Below are positions 10,639-20,859 of a stretch of DNA of 64,000 nt, one piece after another. The notes under the pieces are model-generated. The model was not told where the DNA came from and ran no database searches. It was given only the letters and a program-made list of their open reading frames with translations. The position numbers were made by a program, and so were the translations under genes. The DNA comes from Adiantum capillus-veneris (Eukaryota > Streptophyta > Polypodiopsida > Polypodiales > Pteridaceae). The stretch is from positions 93,899,912 through 93,963,911 of the forward strand of contig CM043963.1 of assembly GCA_014529385.2 (NCBI GenBank), written 5' to 3'. Numbering within the stretch: the stretch's first letter is position 1; each line of letters begins with the position of its first letter.

Positions 10639-12369
10639 GCTAGAGGTATGCCAAAATGGCTTGTGCACACTTTGCGTGACAGTAAATTGGATGCACCTTT
10701 GTCTAGTCGTACTCGTTCAGGCTCTCGCCATGCATCTTATGCATCAGATTGTTATGCTTTGGTTGTGTCTAGCTTATGTGATGTTGAGGAGCCTTTGTCT
10801 TTTGATGAAGCACAGAATTCAGAAAATTGGATGGCTGCCATGCAATCAGAATATGATGCACTCATAGAAAATGACACATGGACTTTATGTGATTTGTCTC
10901 CTAGTAAAAAGGCCATTGGTACGAAGTGGGTTTACAAGTTGAAACGCAAGCCGGATGGTGGGATTGATCGCCATAAGGCTCGACTTGTTGCAAAGGGTTA
11001 TGCACAACAAAAAGGCATAGATTATGAAGAGACTTTTGCTCCCACTTGTCGTATGACTACTGTGCGTTTTCTATGTGCATTGGTAGCTCATTTTGGTTGG
11101 GATGTACATCAATCAGACATTGTTACTGCTTTCTTGAATGGTGACATATTTGACGAAGTTTATGTAATGCAGCCTCGCGGTTTTGTCATAAAAGGACGAG
11201 GACAAAGTGTGCAAATGTAACAAGGCTTTGTATGGGTTGAAGCAATCTCCTCGTGCTTGGTATGAGAAAGACGACACTCATTTGGTCAAACAAGGCTTTC
11301 GTAACAGTCCAACAGAAAGAACATTATATGTCAAGCGTGAGGGTGATGTACTTCTCATTGTGGTTCTTTATGTTGATGATTTGCTGATCACTAGACCAAA
11401 TGAGAGACATATTGTTGAATTTAAGGCTGATTTGAATGCTACTTTCAAGATGAAAGATTTGGGGCTGTTGCATCATTACTTGGGTATACAGTTTAAGCAG
11501 TGTGATGGTGGTATTGCCTTGTGTCAGAAAAGTTACATACAGACATTGCTATGTAAGTTTGGACTTGAGGATTGCAAACCTATTGCCACTCCCATGGAAA
11601 CAGGTTTGAAGTTGAGTTTACATGATGCTGACGATCCTGCTAATGTCACTCTTTATCAAACTGCTGTTGGATGCCTCATTTATGTATGCAACACAAGGCT
11701 GGATATTTAGTTTGCAGTCTCACAAGTCAGTAGATTTATGCATAGCCCAAGGTCTAAGCATTGGCAGGCTGTCAAGAGGATTTTTCGCTACCTTAGTGGA
11801 ACTTTATATCTTTGCTTGTTTTATCCCTTGTTTCGCTACCTTAGTGGAACTTTACATCTTTGCTTGTTTTATCCCAAGGGGGGACCATTGCCGCCAGACT
11901 TATATGCTTTTTCGGACTTAGATTGGGCTGGTTGTTTTGACACGAGAGTGTCCACAAGTGGTTTTTGTTTCATTCTTGGCAGTTCATGTATATCATGGTT
12001 GAGCAAGAAGCAACCTACTGCGGCCACTTCGAGTTGTGAGGCTGAGTACAGGGCAGTCTTCACAGCTACAGTTGAGTGTGTATGGCTCAGACGCCTTATG
12101 GCTGATTTGGGTGTTGGACAGGACACTGCCAACACTATCTATAATGACAGTCAGAGCACATTTCCAGTTGCGAGGAACCGAGTTTTTCATGCTCGCACAA
12201 AGCACATTGAGGTGCATTACCACCTTGTCAGGGAGAGGCTATCAACAGGAGAGATTAGCTTGGCTTATGTGCCAACCCACGACAGCCTTGCAGTCTTTTC
12301 ACAAAGGCATTGTCTCGTGAGAAGCTTGAAGCTTTCCGCAAAGCTTTGGGCTTATTCCCCTTTGTGGAC
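10639..12369 (+). pseudogene. copia reverse transcriptase and RNase H, interrupted
   Basis: This is the polymerase and nuclease that make element cDNA. Copia RT landmarks are clear: WMAAMQSEYDAL, TKWVYKLKRKPDG, KARLVAKGYAQ, DIVTAFLNG, ALYGLKQSPRAWYEK and the catalytic YVDDLLIT at about 11371. A frameshift lies near 11200 and a TAG at 11708. RNase H shows DLDWAGC, SSCEAEYR and YNDSQ, with catalytic acids present. A 48-bp in-frame duplication at about 11786-11881 repeats 16 residues beginning FRYLSGTL. The C-terminal end is frameshifted after PTHDSLA. Confidence 0.93.
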
Positions 12370-12434
12370 TGATCATGTCCTTAGGGCATGGCACTTTCCT
12401 TTACTCATGTGCCAGCTCTCGTTTACCGCATCAC

Positions 12435-12447
12435 TCCAGGGGGGATT
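12435..12447 (+). other. copia polypurine tract
   Basis: The purine-rich run containing AGGGGGGA abuts the 3' LTR and is where plus-strand DNA synthesis would be primed. Confidence 0.85.
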
Positions 12448-12674
12448 TGTTACCATATACATGTGGTAGTGATGTGTGTGAACACACTAGGACCGCCGGG
12501 GCATTTTTTCCCTCTTTAGGAGGTTTTTTCCCCCGTGCATTGTATATACGCCCATCACTCTAGGGCTATCTATCTTTCCATTGCACACTAAGTAACACAC
12601 ACTCTATTGTGTGCCTTGAGCTTCCTTCATCTTCTCCAAGCTCTGTGCGTTTCTCTGCAACCCTAATTCCAACA
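12448..12674 (+). repeat. copia 3' LTR
   Basis: Near-identical copy of 7531-7755, followed by the TTGGT target duplication. Differences include ACTGTC/ACCGCC and a 2-bp insertion before CTGTGCG. Confidence 0.95.
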
Positions 12675-12698
12675 TTGGTATTGTTATTGCTAACTTAG

Positions 12699-12854
12699 AA
12701 AAATATCACTCTCTCTCGACTAACTAGAGAGATGGTCGAGTATCGGGAGCGACATACAAAATTGATACTTTGCGATAGTTCTTCGAAAACAACCACATCT
12801 CTTGCGAGCAATTTACGCGACGGTTGGATCACTACAAGCGGTAAGTTTAAACAA
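12699..12854 (+). CDS. Exon B of the gene interrupted by copia
   Basis: After the copia target duplication the sequence reads into TTGCTAACTTAG, a good branch point plus acceptor ending at 12698. The following 156 bases are open in the phase set by exon A (phase 0) and begin KNITLSRLTREMVEYRERH. A donor GTAATT follows at 12855; an alternative GTAAGT at 12841 would break the downstream frame. The product is unknown beyond its link to exon A. Confidence 0.5.
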
Positions 12855-12917
12855 GTAATTTTGTATCAATTGTTTTGAGCTGTTGATAATTGTTTAATGT
12901 GGTTTGGGTTTATGTAG

Positions 12918-12974
12918 AGTCAAAGTGATCAAACATACGTGCCTCTGGACGACGACGAGATAGAAGAAGATTAG
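12918..12974 (+). CDS. Last exon, acidic C-terminus
   Basis: Acceptor TATGTAG ends at 12917. Nineteen codons follow, ending in an acidic tail PLDDDEIEED and a TAG stop at 12972-12974. The frame agrees with exon B when the 12855 donor is used. A terminal acidic tail on a splice-consistent frame supports a once-real gene. Confidence 0.5.
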   Translation, partial: SQSDQTYVPLDDDEIEED

Positions 12975-13157
12975 ATAGAAAAATATTTTGTCCAATGTGG
13001 CACAATGTATATACATCTGTTTACTTTTTATTGTAACTTTTTTAAATAGTTGATCTTGTGTATTTTAAATTGTCAAGGTAAAGTAAATTCAATTTCAATT
13101 CTTTGGTATTTTTTATACTCTTCCAAAAAATTGATGTTTCATTGTTTTATGCAAGTC
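12975..13157. other. 3' flank of the interrupted gene
   Basis: AT-rich sequence with no ORF of note; probably the 3' untranslated region of the plus-strand gene. Confidence 0.4.
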
Positions 13158-13220
13158 AAAAATAAAGATGTTCATTTGGGCCACCCAAAATTGGGTGGCT
13201 CAAATGAGCACCTTATTTTT
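13158..13220. repeat. 63-bp imperfect hairpin
   Basis: Two arms of about 29-30 bases (outer AAATAAAGATGTTCATTTG and its near-complement) close on a perfect core GCCACCCAA/TTGGGTGGC with a 2-base loop. It lies between the last exon and the CACTA-like terminus. Confidence 0.75.
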
Positions 13221-13243
13221 GAACTGGCGTGTAGCGACAATAA

Positions 13244-13439
13244 GCGCGGTAATAAATGCGTCTACTGGCGTGGTAATAGCAGCGGGTATATTGTCGCGAC
13301 TATTATTGCGTTTATTGCTGAGAAACCACTACCGCATCTATAGCCGTTGTTATTGCCGCTCCCACAAATTTTTCTCTCTCCTTTCTCCTTTTGTTTTCCG
13401 CGGCTATGGACGCGGTTATAGACAACTCCTCTTATAGTG
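13244..13439 (+). repeat. CACTA-type terminus with sub-terminal repeats (probable)
   Basis: The plus strand ends ...CTCTTATAGTG at 13439, so the inverse reads CACTATAAGAGGAG, a CACTA-type end. The 200 bases before it hold at least five variants of GCGGTAATA in both orientations (13244-13255, 13267-13280, 13295-13310, 13346-13359, 13408-13421), as expected for TNPA-binding sub-terminal repeats. Beyond it the sequence passes directly into an LTR interrupted mid-way. The matching left terminus was not found. Confidence 0.5.
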
Positions 13440-13841
13440 TTCTCACTGAAGTGTGTCAGAGAATAAGCCCTAGCCTCATATTTGAAGGCCCTTGGTCATT
13501 AAAAGCAATTTACATGAAAAACCTTCAAACTCAAAAGCATCTGGTCCAAAAGCAGATGCCCAAAAGCTGCCAGCGTGATTTAGGGAAAGTTGTACAACTG
13601 CCACGTCAGCAACACAAATCGTGAAAATCTGTACAGGTTGCCACATCAGCATGCCAACGCAAAATCCGTACAGACTGCACGTCATCATGCCATCACAAAA
13701 TCCGTACAATCTACCACGTAAGCAAGCGAGCATGAATTGCAAAAATTTGTTGCTTCTACTTCTTAGGGTTTTGGCCCCTTGGCCGGGATCTGAAGGTTGG
13801 CTCCGTTCTTCAATGGCTTGACACATCAGCAGTTTGTGACA
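13440..13841 (-). repeat. 3' LTR of outer element, truncated
   Basis: Matches 21850-22223 from TTCTCA onward and ends in the same AGCAGTTTGTGACA. About 215 bases present in the right LTR are missing exactly where the CACTA-like end abuts. Confidence 0.85.
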
Positions 13842-13853
13842 TCCCCCCTTCTT
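13842..13853 (-). other. Polypurine tract of outer element
   Basis: The minus strand reads AAGAAGGGGGGA next to the LTR start TGTCACAAAC. Confidence 0.8.
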
Positions 13854-14341
13854 GAAAGAAAGTAATCGTTCTCGATTTTAGCATATTTGCAAAACAACTC
13901 GAGTTAGCTAAAAAATGTTGGAGGGTCATTCCGAGGGACAATTAGTTTGCTCTTTTTTTTGTTAAGAAGTTGGCTTCTCCTACCGGCTCTTTTGATCAAG
14001 GAGTTGGCTTCTCCTTTCGCCTAGATCGGAAATCTTGATATTCCAGCGTAGTAAAATTAGCCATCACACCCAGACTGCACTGATCTTCCACGGGTGCCTT
14101 GATGCATTAAAATTATATACCCAGAAAATCTCATCTAGTTAAGATTATTCAATAGTTGGCACATCACAATGCAACACAAATGCTCACATATGCATGTTAC
14201 ACGACACAACAAAGAGCGCCGCTGAGCACTCCCCCGAGACAAATGGTCAGTGGTATGAAGCTACTAAATGACTACCTCATTACTCACACCGCAAATAACC
14301 TAAAAAGGTTTGGGCCATGAACTCAAAGGACTATACAACCA

Positions 14342-14553
14342 AACGCTCCCCAGACCGCAATTTGCGTTGCTTGGAGGTTCAAGCATACAACCAAACGCTC
14401 CTAGACATCGGCCTACGTCGTTCGGAGGTTTTCTAGCATACAACGGAACGCTCCCTAGACATCGGTCTACGTCATTCCGAGGTTTTCTAAGATACAACGA
14501 AACGCTCCCCAGACATCGGTTTGCGTCATTTCGAAGTTCAAACAATACCAAAA
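14342..14553. repeat. Four-copy tandem repeat, about 53-bp unit
   Basis: AACGCTCC starts at 14342, 14394, 14447 and 14501, giving periods of 52, 53 and 54. Each unit continues with AGACATCGG, CTACGTC and GAGGTT words. It lies in the 3' untranslated part of the outer element. Confidence 0.9.
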
Positions 14554-14739
14554 CAATATTTATCACTTCTCTACTCGAGAGTAAAATCACCAATCAATGA
14601 AACCAGCATTAAAACCAGAGTCAAACAATTCAAATCGGCACCAAGACATGTTTAAAACAGATAGCATCCATTTCAAAAAAAATCCAAACAATACTTTCTC
14701 AAACAATGTTCAAAAGAATCTAACTATAAAACAACTAGA

Positions 14740-15702
14740 GAGTTTATTCAGACAGGGATGACTGACTTGTCCTTCTGTATCACGGTGATGGTTCGGTTTC
14801 AAGCCTGGAGAGTCGCATCATTGTTATCGTGCCAGGGCATGCCCAAGAGAACGTCGCAGTTGTCCAACTTCATAATGGGGAAATCAGCTTTTCCATGATA
14901 ATCTTGGATAGTCGTTGGAAGAGCACCAATGAGCGGTACCACTTTCTGAGTTTGCCCCGTGGCTAGCTCAGCTTCAATTTCTCCACCCTCTGCATCATAA
15001 TCAAAATGCATCTGGTTCAAGAATTCTGGATGGATGAAGTTCTCCATAGCTCTGGGGTCAAAGAATATCAAGGTTTTCAAGCCGTTAACGTCTCCATAAG
15101 CTCTACATAATTCATTAAAACTTTCGAGGTGTATATCATAAATATCGGGTACTAATCCAATAGCAGCTCTAGCACTCTGAGCCAAAGGTGGCCCCGGGGA
15201 TCTGTCTTGACGTGGGAGCAGAAGGTTGCTCTAAGGATATCGAGGCTCGCTCAGGACATGTATTGAACGTATGCCCTGTTTGGAAACATTCAAAGCATCG
15301 GCCTTCTTGTAACAAGGCGTCTCGTTGACGGTGTGTAAGACGAGGCCGTTTAGGCTGGTTTTCACGGGATTATCAAAAATTTGTTCGTTGTTGCCGGGAG
15401 TTCTGGTTAGTGGCCGGAGTTGCTTCCGTGGTAAACTCCAACTTTCCTTTATCATTTTTCCGTGGCATGGTCCATAAGCTCTTGCATGGTTGAAACTTGC
15501 TTGGATAAACAATATTCCTGCAATGGTGATGGTAATCCAATGGTGTAGCGCTTGCACTGGTCCTCCAAGGGAATGAACTTAAAGAAGGACATTGGAAGGT
15601 AGATGTCAAGAAACTTTGGTTATAGTCCTCCATGGTCTCTATGGCAAGCATTTTCAAGTTGCCCCATTCTGACCTAATCTGGACTTCAAACAAAGAAGTC
15701 AT
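14740..15702 (-). pseudogene. Outer element gag C-terminus, zinc knuckle and protease
   Basis: Reading downward from 15702: a gag segment, then a zinc knuckle CFECFQTGHTFNTC (CX2CX4HX4C) at about 15240-15290, lying in a different frame from the flanking ORFs, so at least one frameshift is present. A retropepsin-like domain follows (14799-15185). It keeps the catalytic Asp in IFFDPRAMENFI, though the usual D-S/T-G is D-P-R, and it keeps the distal LLGMPWH motif. A TGA at 14799-14801 sits where a Trp codon would be natural. The protease is probably inactive. Confidence 0.75.
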
Positions 15703-15765
15703 GTAACTATGTGCAAAAACTGTCTTGAAAGCTTGCCAGGTCCTTGGACCACGCTATTGTGTCGC

Positions 15766-17213
15766 TGAAACCGGCCCGTAGGGCGGTAGGCGTTGGTTTT
15801 CATCCGAGAGAACGTGCAAAGGAAACATGTGACGGGATTAACACTTAAGCACACACACGGCTCGGAAGCTAGAATGCTCCGAGCAGACGCCGACAACTTG
15901 TAGGCCCCAAAATTGGCGCCCCTTTCGGTATTTCTTTATTCTTTGAGAGGATAAATTACAAAGTAGAGTCCTGGGAATCCTTTACATGTATCCCTCTAGA
16001 TACTACCTGATTTGGCCAAATTTCGAGAGCATAACAGCCCCAAAACTTGCGCGAAACCAATTCCCCTACTAGAACTCACTTCCACTGGCGTATACCCTCT
16101 GATTCCAGCCCAAAAACAGTAAATTCAGCTCGTTGTATTTATTGGTTTTTGCCCTGTTTTCAGCCCCAAACATTCTCCTAGATGTCCTCTGCCAGTGGGG
16201 CACGATTCCCAAGGGTTCTCGCGTCTGTATGGCTGAAAAACAGACAATTTTTGGCGCATACACAACGCTGAATTTGGACCTGTACGGCGAGGTTATAACC
16301 CTCACCTGTGTCTGCTTTGGAGTAGCAGCTAGCTACCCATGTTCCTGCTCAAGGAGGCTCTTGCCTCAGTATAAAAGCATGAAACCACACAGCTGTACAT
16401 CAGTCAAATGAAGAGCCCTCTTGTGGGGCATCACATAACTGCACGTAGGGGAGAGAGAGAGAGCAGTGTGTAGCGTGCAGTGCATCACTCCTAGCACCAC
16501 ACTGTACATGAGAGGGAAAGAAAGCACTCAATAGCTCTTACCCTGTGACCAAAAACCAAATGAGGCCTCCTCCCATCTTAAAATTCAGCGCCCTTTTTTT
16601 GCATGAGGCAAGTGCATGAAAATTTGCCACTTGGCGCATTTACAAGCTTTTTCCCGTTTCAGGTTTGCCGCCTAAAACCTCCAGACTGGTTGCTCAGTTG
16701 AATTCGTGGTAGAGTTGTAAAATGTTCCCCTAGTCATACCGGAGGTAATGACGCGAACACATTTCACGGCCTAAAATAGCAGTTTCCAAAATTTTAGGAA
16801 TGATTCCGTTGGGCTCCCAATGGTCTTCTGACAATCTATTCTCATTGGGACTGCATCCAAAAGTGCAATGTGGCCCAACTATCGGATACTTTCAGTTGGT
16901 AGTCCCACCTTGACTTTATGCGTTTATTGAGTTCACTTCCTAGTATCCACCAACTTGCTAAGTGTGACAGGGGGATCTATATGATCTTGCTCTGAGCCTA
17001 GACATCCTCTTACTATAGGAATTCCAGTGCCGACCACTTCCCGTCTGTGGGTGAAACTACCATTCACATTGGCCATACAATGTCCAACCGTTTGCTACTT
17101 CAAAAAGAGGGTCTCAAAAATAAAACAAAACCCACTGGAAAGAAACCAACAACTAAAGTTAGCAGTTGCTACGTCCTCGTGACATAGTTAACAGCTGCCA
17201 CGTCCTCATGACA
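15766..17213 (-). repeat. Nested chromovirus 3' LTR
   Basis: On the minus strand it starts TGTCATGAGG and ends GGTTTCA. It carries a plus-strand TATAAAAG at 16371-16378 that is changed to CACAAAAA in the other copy. Confidence 0.92.
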
Positions 17214-17226
17214 TAACCCCCTCTTG
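17214..17226 (-). other. Nested chromovirus polypurine tract
   Basis: The minus strand reads AAGAGGGGGTTA immediately before the LTR start TGTCATG. Confidence 0.8.
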
Positions 17227-17384
17227 AAATCGCAAACGTCCTTGATTCCATACCATAAATACACGCAACTGATGATCTTGTGCTATGAACACTCTTTTAT
17301 CATCGCATGTATCCGCAAGAAAGGTCGTAACACATAGATACAAATGACTTAATGAGACCTTCATACTTTTGTCATTTCCATCTA

Positions 17385-18005
17385 TTACACTGAATTCATA
17401 TGTACATTTGATGTGCTAGCTCTATCATTACCCCTCCTTTGCACACGTTGGGTTGGGACATAAGTAGGTTGTAACCCAAAGGCCTCAGGGTAAAGTTGCA
17501 ATACATTTGGTGACTCTGACAGTTCATGCTCTTGCATCCACTTTGCATCCATAGGCAGATAGTTCTTGAACTTCACCAAATAGCGTCTTGCAACTTGTCC
17601 TTTAACTTTTCTGTCCTTATGTGCCAAAATTTGCTCAAGTACCAGGATCTCATCAAGTTCTTCAACTTCTGGCTGATCCTCATCTGGCATATCTTCTGGC
17701 ACATCACCCACAAAGGGTCTTAGAAGACTCACGTGAAACGCATTATGAATCTTCTACGCATCAAGCAATTTCAGCCTGTAAGTCACATCGCTGATCTTGT
17801 CAAGCACTTGAAGAGGCCCATAGTAACGCATACTGAGCTTAGGAAACGGTCGTTCCTTGCCCTTCATCTTCTTTAACCTTGCCTTTTCGAACCTTAACAA
17901 TACCCAGTCACCAGGCGATAACAGCAATTCACGACGGTGACGATCAACAACCTTTTTCTATTTTGCCTGAGTGTTCTCCAAGGCAACTTTAATTTTCTTG
18001 TACAA
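17385..18005 (-). pseudogene. Integrase C-terminus plus chromodomain
   Basis: This is the tail of a chromovirus integrase; the chromodomain directs integration to particular chromatin. From about 18000 downward, a helical segment (KKVVDRHRRELLLSPGDWVL) leads to the GPY/F module (LSMRYYGPLQVLDKISDV), then a TAG at about 17758. After that come FHVSLLRPFVG and the chromodomain (VEELDEILVLEQILAHKDRK ... RRYLVKFKNYLPMDAKWMQE) at about 17520-17680. The catalytic core is absent because the segment is joined directly to gag at about 18000-18015. Confidence 0.9.
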
Positions 18006-19133
18006 TAATCACGAAGCCCTTTAGGCAGCCCACAACAATACTTCTCTATCTGCTCTATCAATGGCACAAATCTGTAGGAGGTCACTGAGAATAATGCTTT
18101 ACAAAACCTCCTATTGTACTCTAGCAAACTCTTGCATGAAGCTGAAGTAAGTTGGTGCCAATCTGCCATGACGTTGGCTTCAAATTCATTTGACAGCCAA
18201 GAAGATGTAAACATTTGCTTGAAGTAAACCCAAGTGGCGGGTGCCTGTCCTTGCATTAACAATGTCGTCCACCAAGTAAGCGCATTGTCCTTTAAGAAAG
18301 TGGTAGCTTTCTTGACCTTCGAGGCCTCTGTAAAATTCCCTCCTGCATAAGCTGTATCAAACTACTGGAGGAAAGTGGGAGCCTACCACCTTCTTTGTAA
18401 GTTTTCGACTTCTCTAGTGCCCCCAAGTTGTCATATGGAATGGTCTGCAACATGGGTACTGTAGTAGGCATGATCGGCACATCTTGGCCATTCACATTTT
18501 GCGTCAGAGGTGCAATATTTGGCTGCTGTCAAGAAAAACCAGCCATGCCAAAATGACCCTGTGGCACCCCAAACTGGCCCTGGTTGCACTGAAAACCCTG
18601 CTGCATGCCGATACTACCATACATGGGGTTTGGCATCATGCCTTGCATACCCCCAAACACTGTTCCTGGCATGTACGGCTGACTTCCAGGCGCATAACCA
18701 ACCATACTTTGGAACACTGATCCACCCCCGAAATGCCCAGGATGTACCGTGGGTGGTGGAAAAATTGGGTGCATTGTCTGGTAACCAGTTCCCTGTTCAT
18801 TCAAGACAGCATGCTGGCTTTGAAAGGTGGCGGGCTGAACTGGCATAACCTATGGAATAGGCGTTCTAGCCACCTGTTCAAGCATGGGAGGAACCTGTTT
18901 TGGAGCCTCTGACTCCGCAACATGTGAGTGTTCCCTATCCTCCTGAGCCGCATGAAACACCTGGGCTTGAGCCTCAACAAGCTCGTATGCGGCGTAGGTT
19001 GCATATTTTGTTGTTGCACTGGTGGCGCTTGCAAGAACTCCATAAACCTTGGATTCTGCACCAGCTGCAAAAAGACATTCATCGCAGCAACTAGTTGAGT
19101 CTTGAACACATCATCCTCAAGTTGCCCAGTCAT
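18006..19133 (-). pseudogene. Nested chromovirus gag, fragmented
   Basis: Gag begins upstream with a Gln/Pro-rich region (VQNPRFMEFLQAPPVQQQN) and a Gly/Met/Gln-rich spacer (GHFGGGSVFQSM, GGMQGMMPNPMYG). It then has a capsid segment with W-x-x-L...SLLEYNRRF and YCCGLPKGLRDY at about 18010-18260. Frameshifts separate the pieces. No zinc knuckle is seen; it was probably lost in the deletion that fuses gag to integrase. Confidence 0.8.
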
Positions 19134-19361
19134 AAAGCCCTAGCTACTAGAGGGACATCCACATTAACAGGAGGTACACTCTGACGTGGCCGTGAGCTCT
19201 CGCCAATCTCAAAGACCATAGGGATTTCCTCTCTGTTCTTTGAAGAGGAACCCTCTTTCATAATGCCCTTCCCTTTGTTGGCCATAATGTAATCCCGCGT
19301 TCCTACACTCTGTCTTTACCCAAAACAACCGAGGGTCACTCTTTGAGGAAAAGTGATTGAT

Positions 19362-19379
19362 GTCCCAGCAACGGAACCT
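19362..19379 (-). other. Nested chromovirus primer binding site (diverged)
   Basis: The minus strand reads AGGTTCCGTTGCTGGGAC next to the 5' LTR. It resembles the TGGCGCCGTTGCCGGGGA-type plant Ty3 primer site with several differences. Confidence 0.55.
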
Positions 19380-20854
19380 TGAAACCTGCCCGTAGGGCGG
19401 TAGGTGTTGGCTTTCACCCGAAATTCTTTATTTTAGACACACACAGAGAGAACGTGCAAAGGAAACCAGTGACGGGAATTAACACTTAAGCACACACACG
19501 GCTCAGAAGCTAGAATGCTCCGAGTAGACGCCGACAACCTGTAGGCCCCAAAATTAGCGCCTCTTTCGGTATTTTTTTATTCTTTGAGAGGGTAAATTAC
19601 AAAGTAGAGTCCTGGGAATCCTTTACCTGTATCCCTCTAGACACTACCTGATGTGGCCAAATTTTGGCAGCATAACAGCCCCAAAACTTGCGCGAAACCA
19701 ATTCCCCTGCTAGAACTCACTTCCACTGACGTATACCCTCTGATTCCAACCCAAAAACAGTAAATTCAGCTCATTGTATTTGATTGGTTTTTGCCTTGTT
19801 TTCAGTCCCAAACATTCTCCTAGCAGTCCTCTGCCAGTGGGGCACGATTCCCAAGGGTACTGGTGTCCGTATGGCTGAAAAACAGTCAATTTTTTGCGCA
19901 TACACAACGCTGAATTTGCACCTGTACGGTGAGATTATGACCCTCACCGGTACCTGCTTTGGAGTAGCAGCTAGCTACCCCTGTTCTTGCTCAAGGAGGC
20001 TCTTGCCCCAGCACAAAAACATGAAACCACACAGCTGTACATCAGTCAAATGAAGAGCCCTCTTTGTGGGGCATCACATAACTGCACGTAGGGGAGAGAG
20101 AGCAGCGTGTAGCGTGCAGGGCATCACTCCTAGCATCACACTGTACATGAGAGGGAAAGAAAGCACTCCATAGCTCTCAACTTGTGACTAAAAACCAAAT
20201 GAGACCTCCTCCCATCTTAAAATTCAGCACCCATTTTTCTGCATGAGGCAAGTGCATGAAAATTTTCCACTTGGCACATTTACAAGCTTTTTCCCGTTTC
20301 GGGTTTTCCGCCTAAAAACCTCCCGACTGGTTGCTCAGTTGAATTCGCGGCAGAGTTGTAAAATGTTCCCCTAGTCATACCGGAGGTAATGACGCGAACA
20401 CATTTCACGGCCCAAAATAGCAGTTCCCTAAATTTTAGGAAATGATTCCGTTGGGCTCCCAATGGTCTTCTGACCATCTATCCTCATTGGGATCGCATCC
20501 AAAAGTGCAATGTGGCCCAACTATCGAATACTTTCAGTTGGTAGTCCCACCTTGACTTTATGCCTTTATTAAGTTCACTTCCTAGTATCCACCAACTTGC
20601 TAAGTGCGATGGGGGAGCCTATATGATCTTGCTCTGAGCCTAGACATCCTCTTACTATACGAATTCCACTGTTGACCACTTCCCGTCCGCGGGTTAAACT
20701 ACCGTTCATATTGGCCATACAATGTCCGACCATTGGTACTTCAAAAAGATGGTCTCAAAAATAAAATAAAACCCATTGGAAAGAAACCAACAACTAAAAT
20801 TAGCAGTTTCCACGTCCTCGTGACATAGTTAACAGCTGCCGCGTCCTCGTGACA
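19380..20854 (-). repeat. Nested chromovirus 5' LTR
   Basis: Paired copy of 15766-17213 with scattered substitutions and a short extra segment near 19420-19445, followed by the GTTGC flank. Confidence 0.92.
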
Positions 20855-20859
20855 GTTGC

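Larger units (their letters stand above)
7531..12674 (+). mobile_element. Ty1/copia LTR retrotransposon, complete but defective
   Basis: A 5,144-bp element has two LTRs (225 and 227 bp) that differ by about six substitutions and one 2-bp indel. It has a tRNA-iMet primer site, a polypurine tract and a perfect 5-bp target duplication TTGGT (7526-7530 and 12675-12679). Gag, protease, integrase, reverse transcriptase and RNase H come in copia order. At least eight in-frame stops and four frameshifts make it non-autonomous. It sits inside an intron of the surrounding plus-strand gene. Confidence 0.97.
15766..20854 (-). mobile_element. Nested chromovirus (Ty3), internally deleted
   Basis: Two long LTRs (15766-17213 and 19380-20854, about 1.45 kb each) flank a 2.2-kb interior holding gag, an integrase C-terminus and a chromodomain. 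The flanks GTCGC (15761-15765) and GTTGC (20855-20859) form a 5-bp target duplication with one mismatch. The element lies inside gag of the outer element, so it is younger than that one. Confidence 0.93.
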
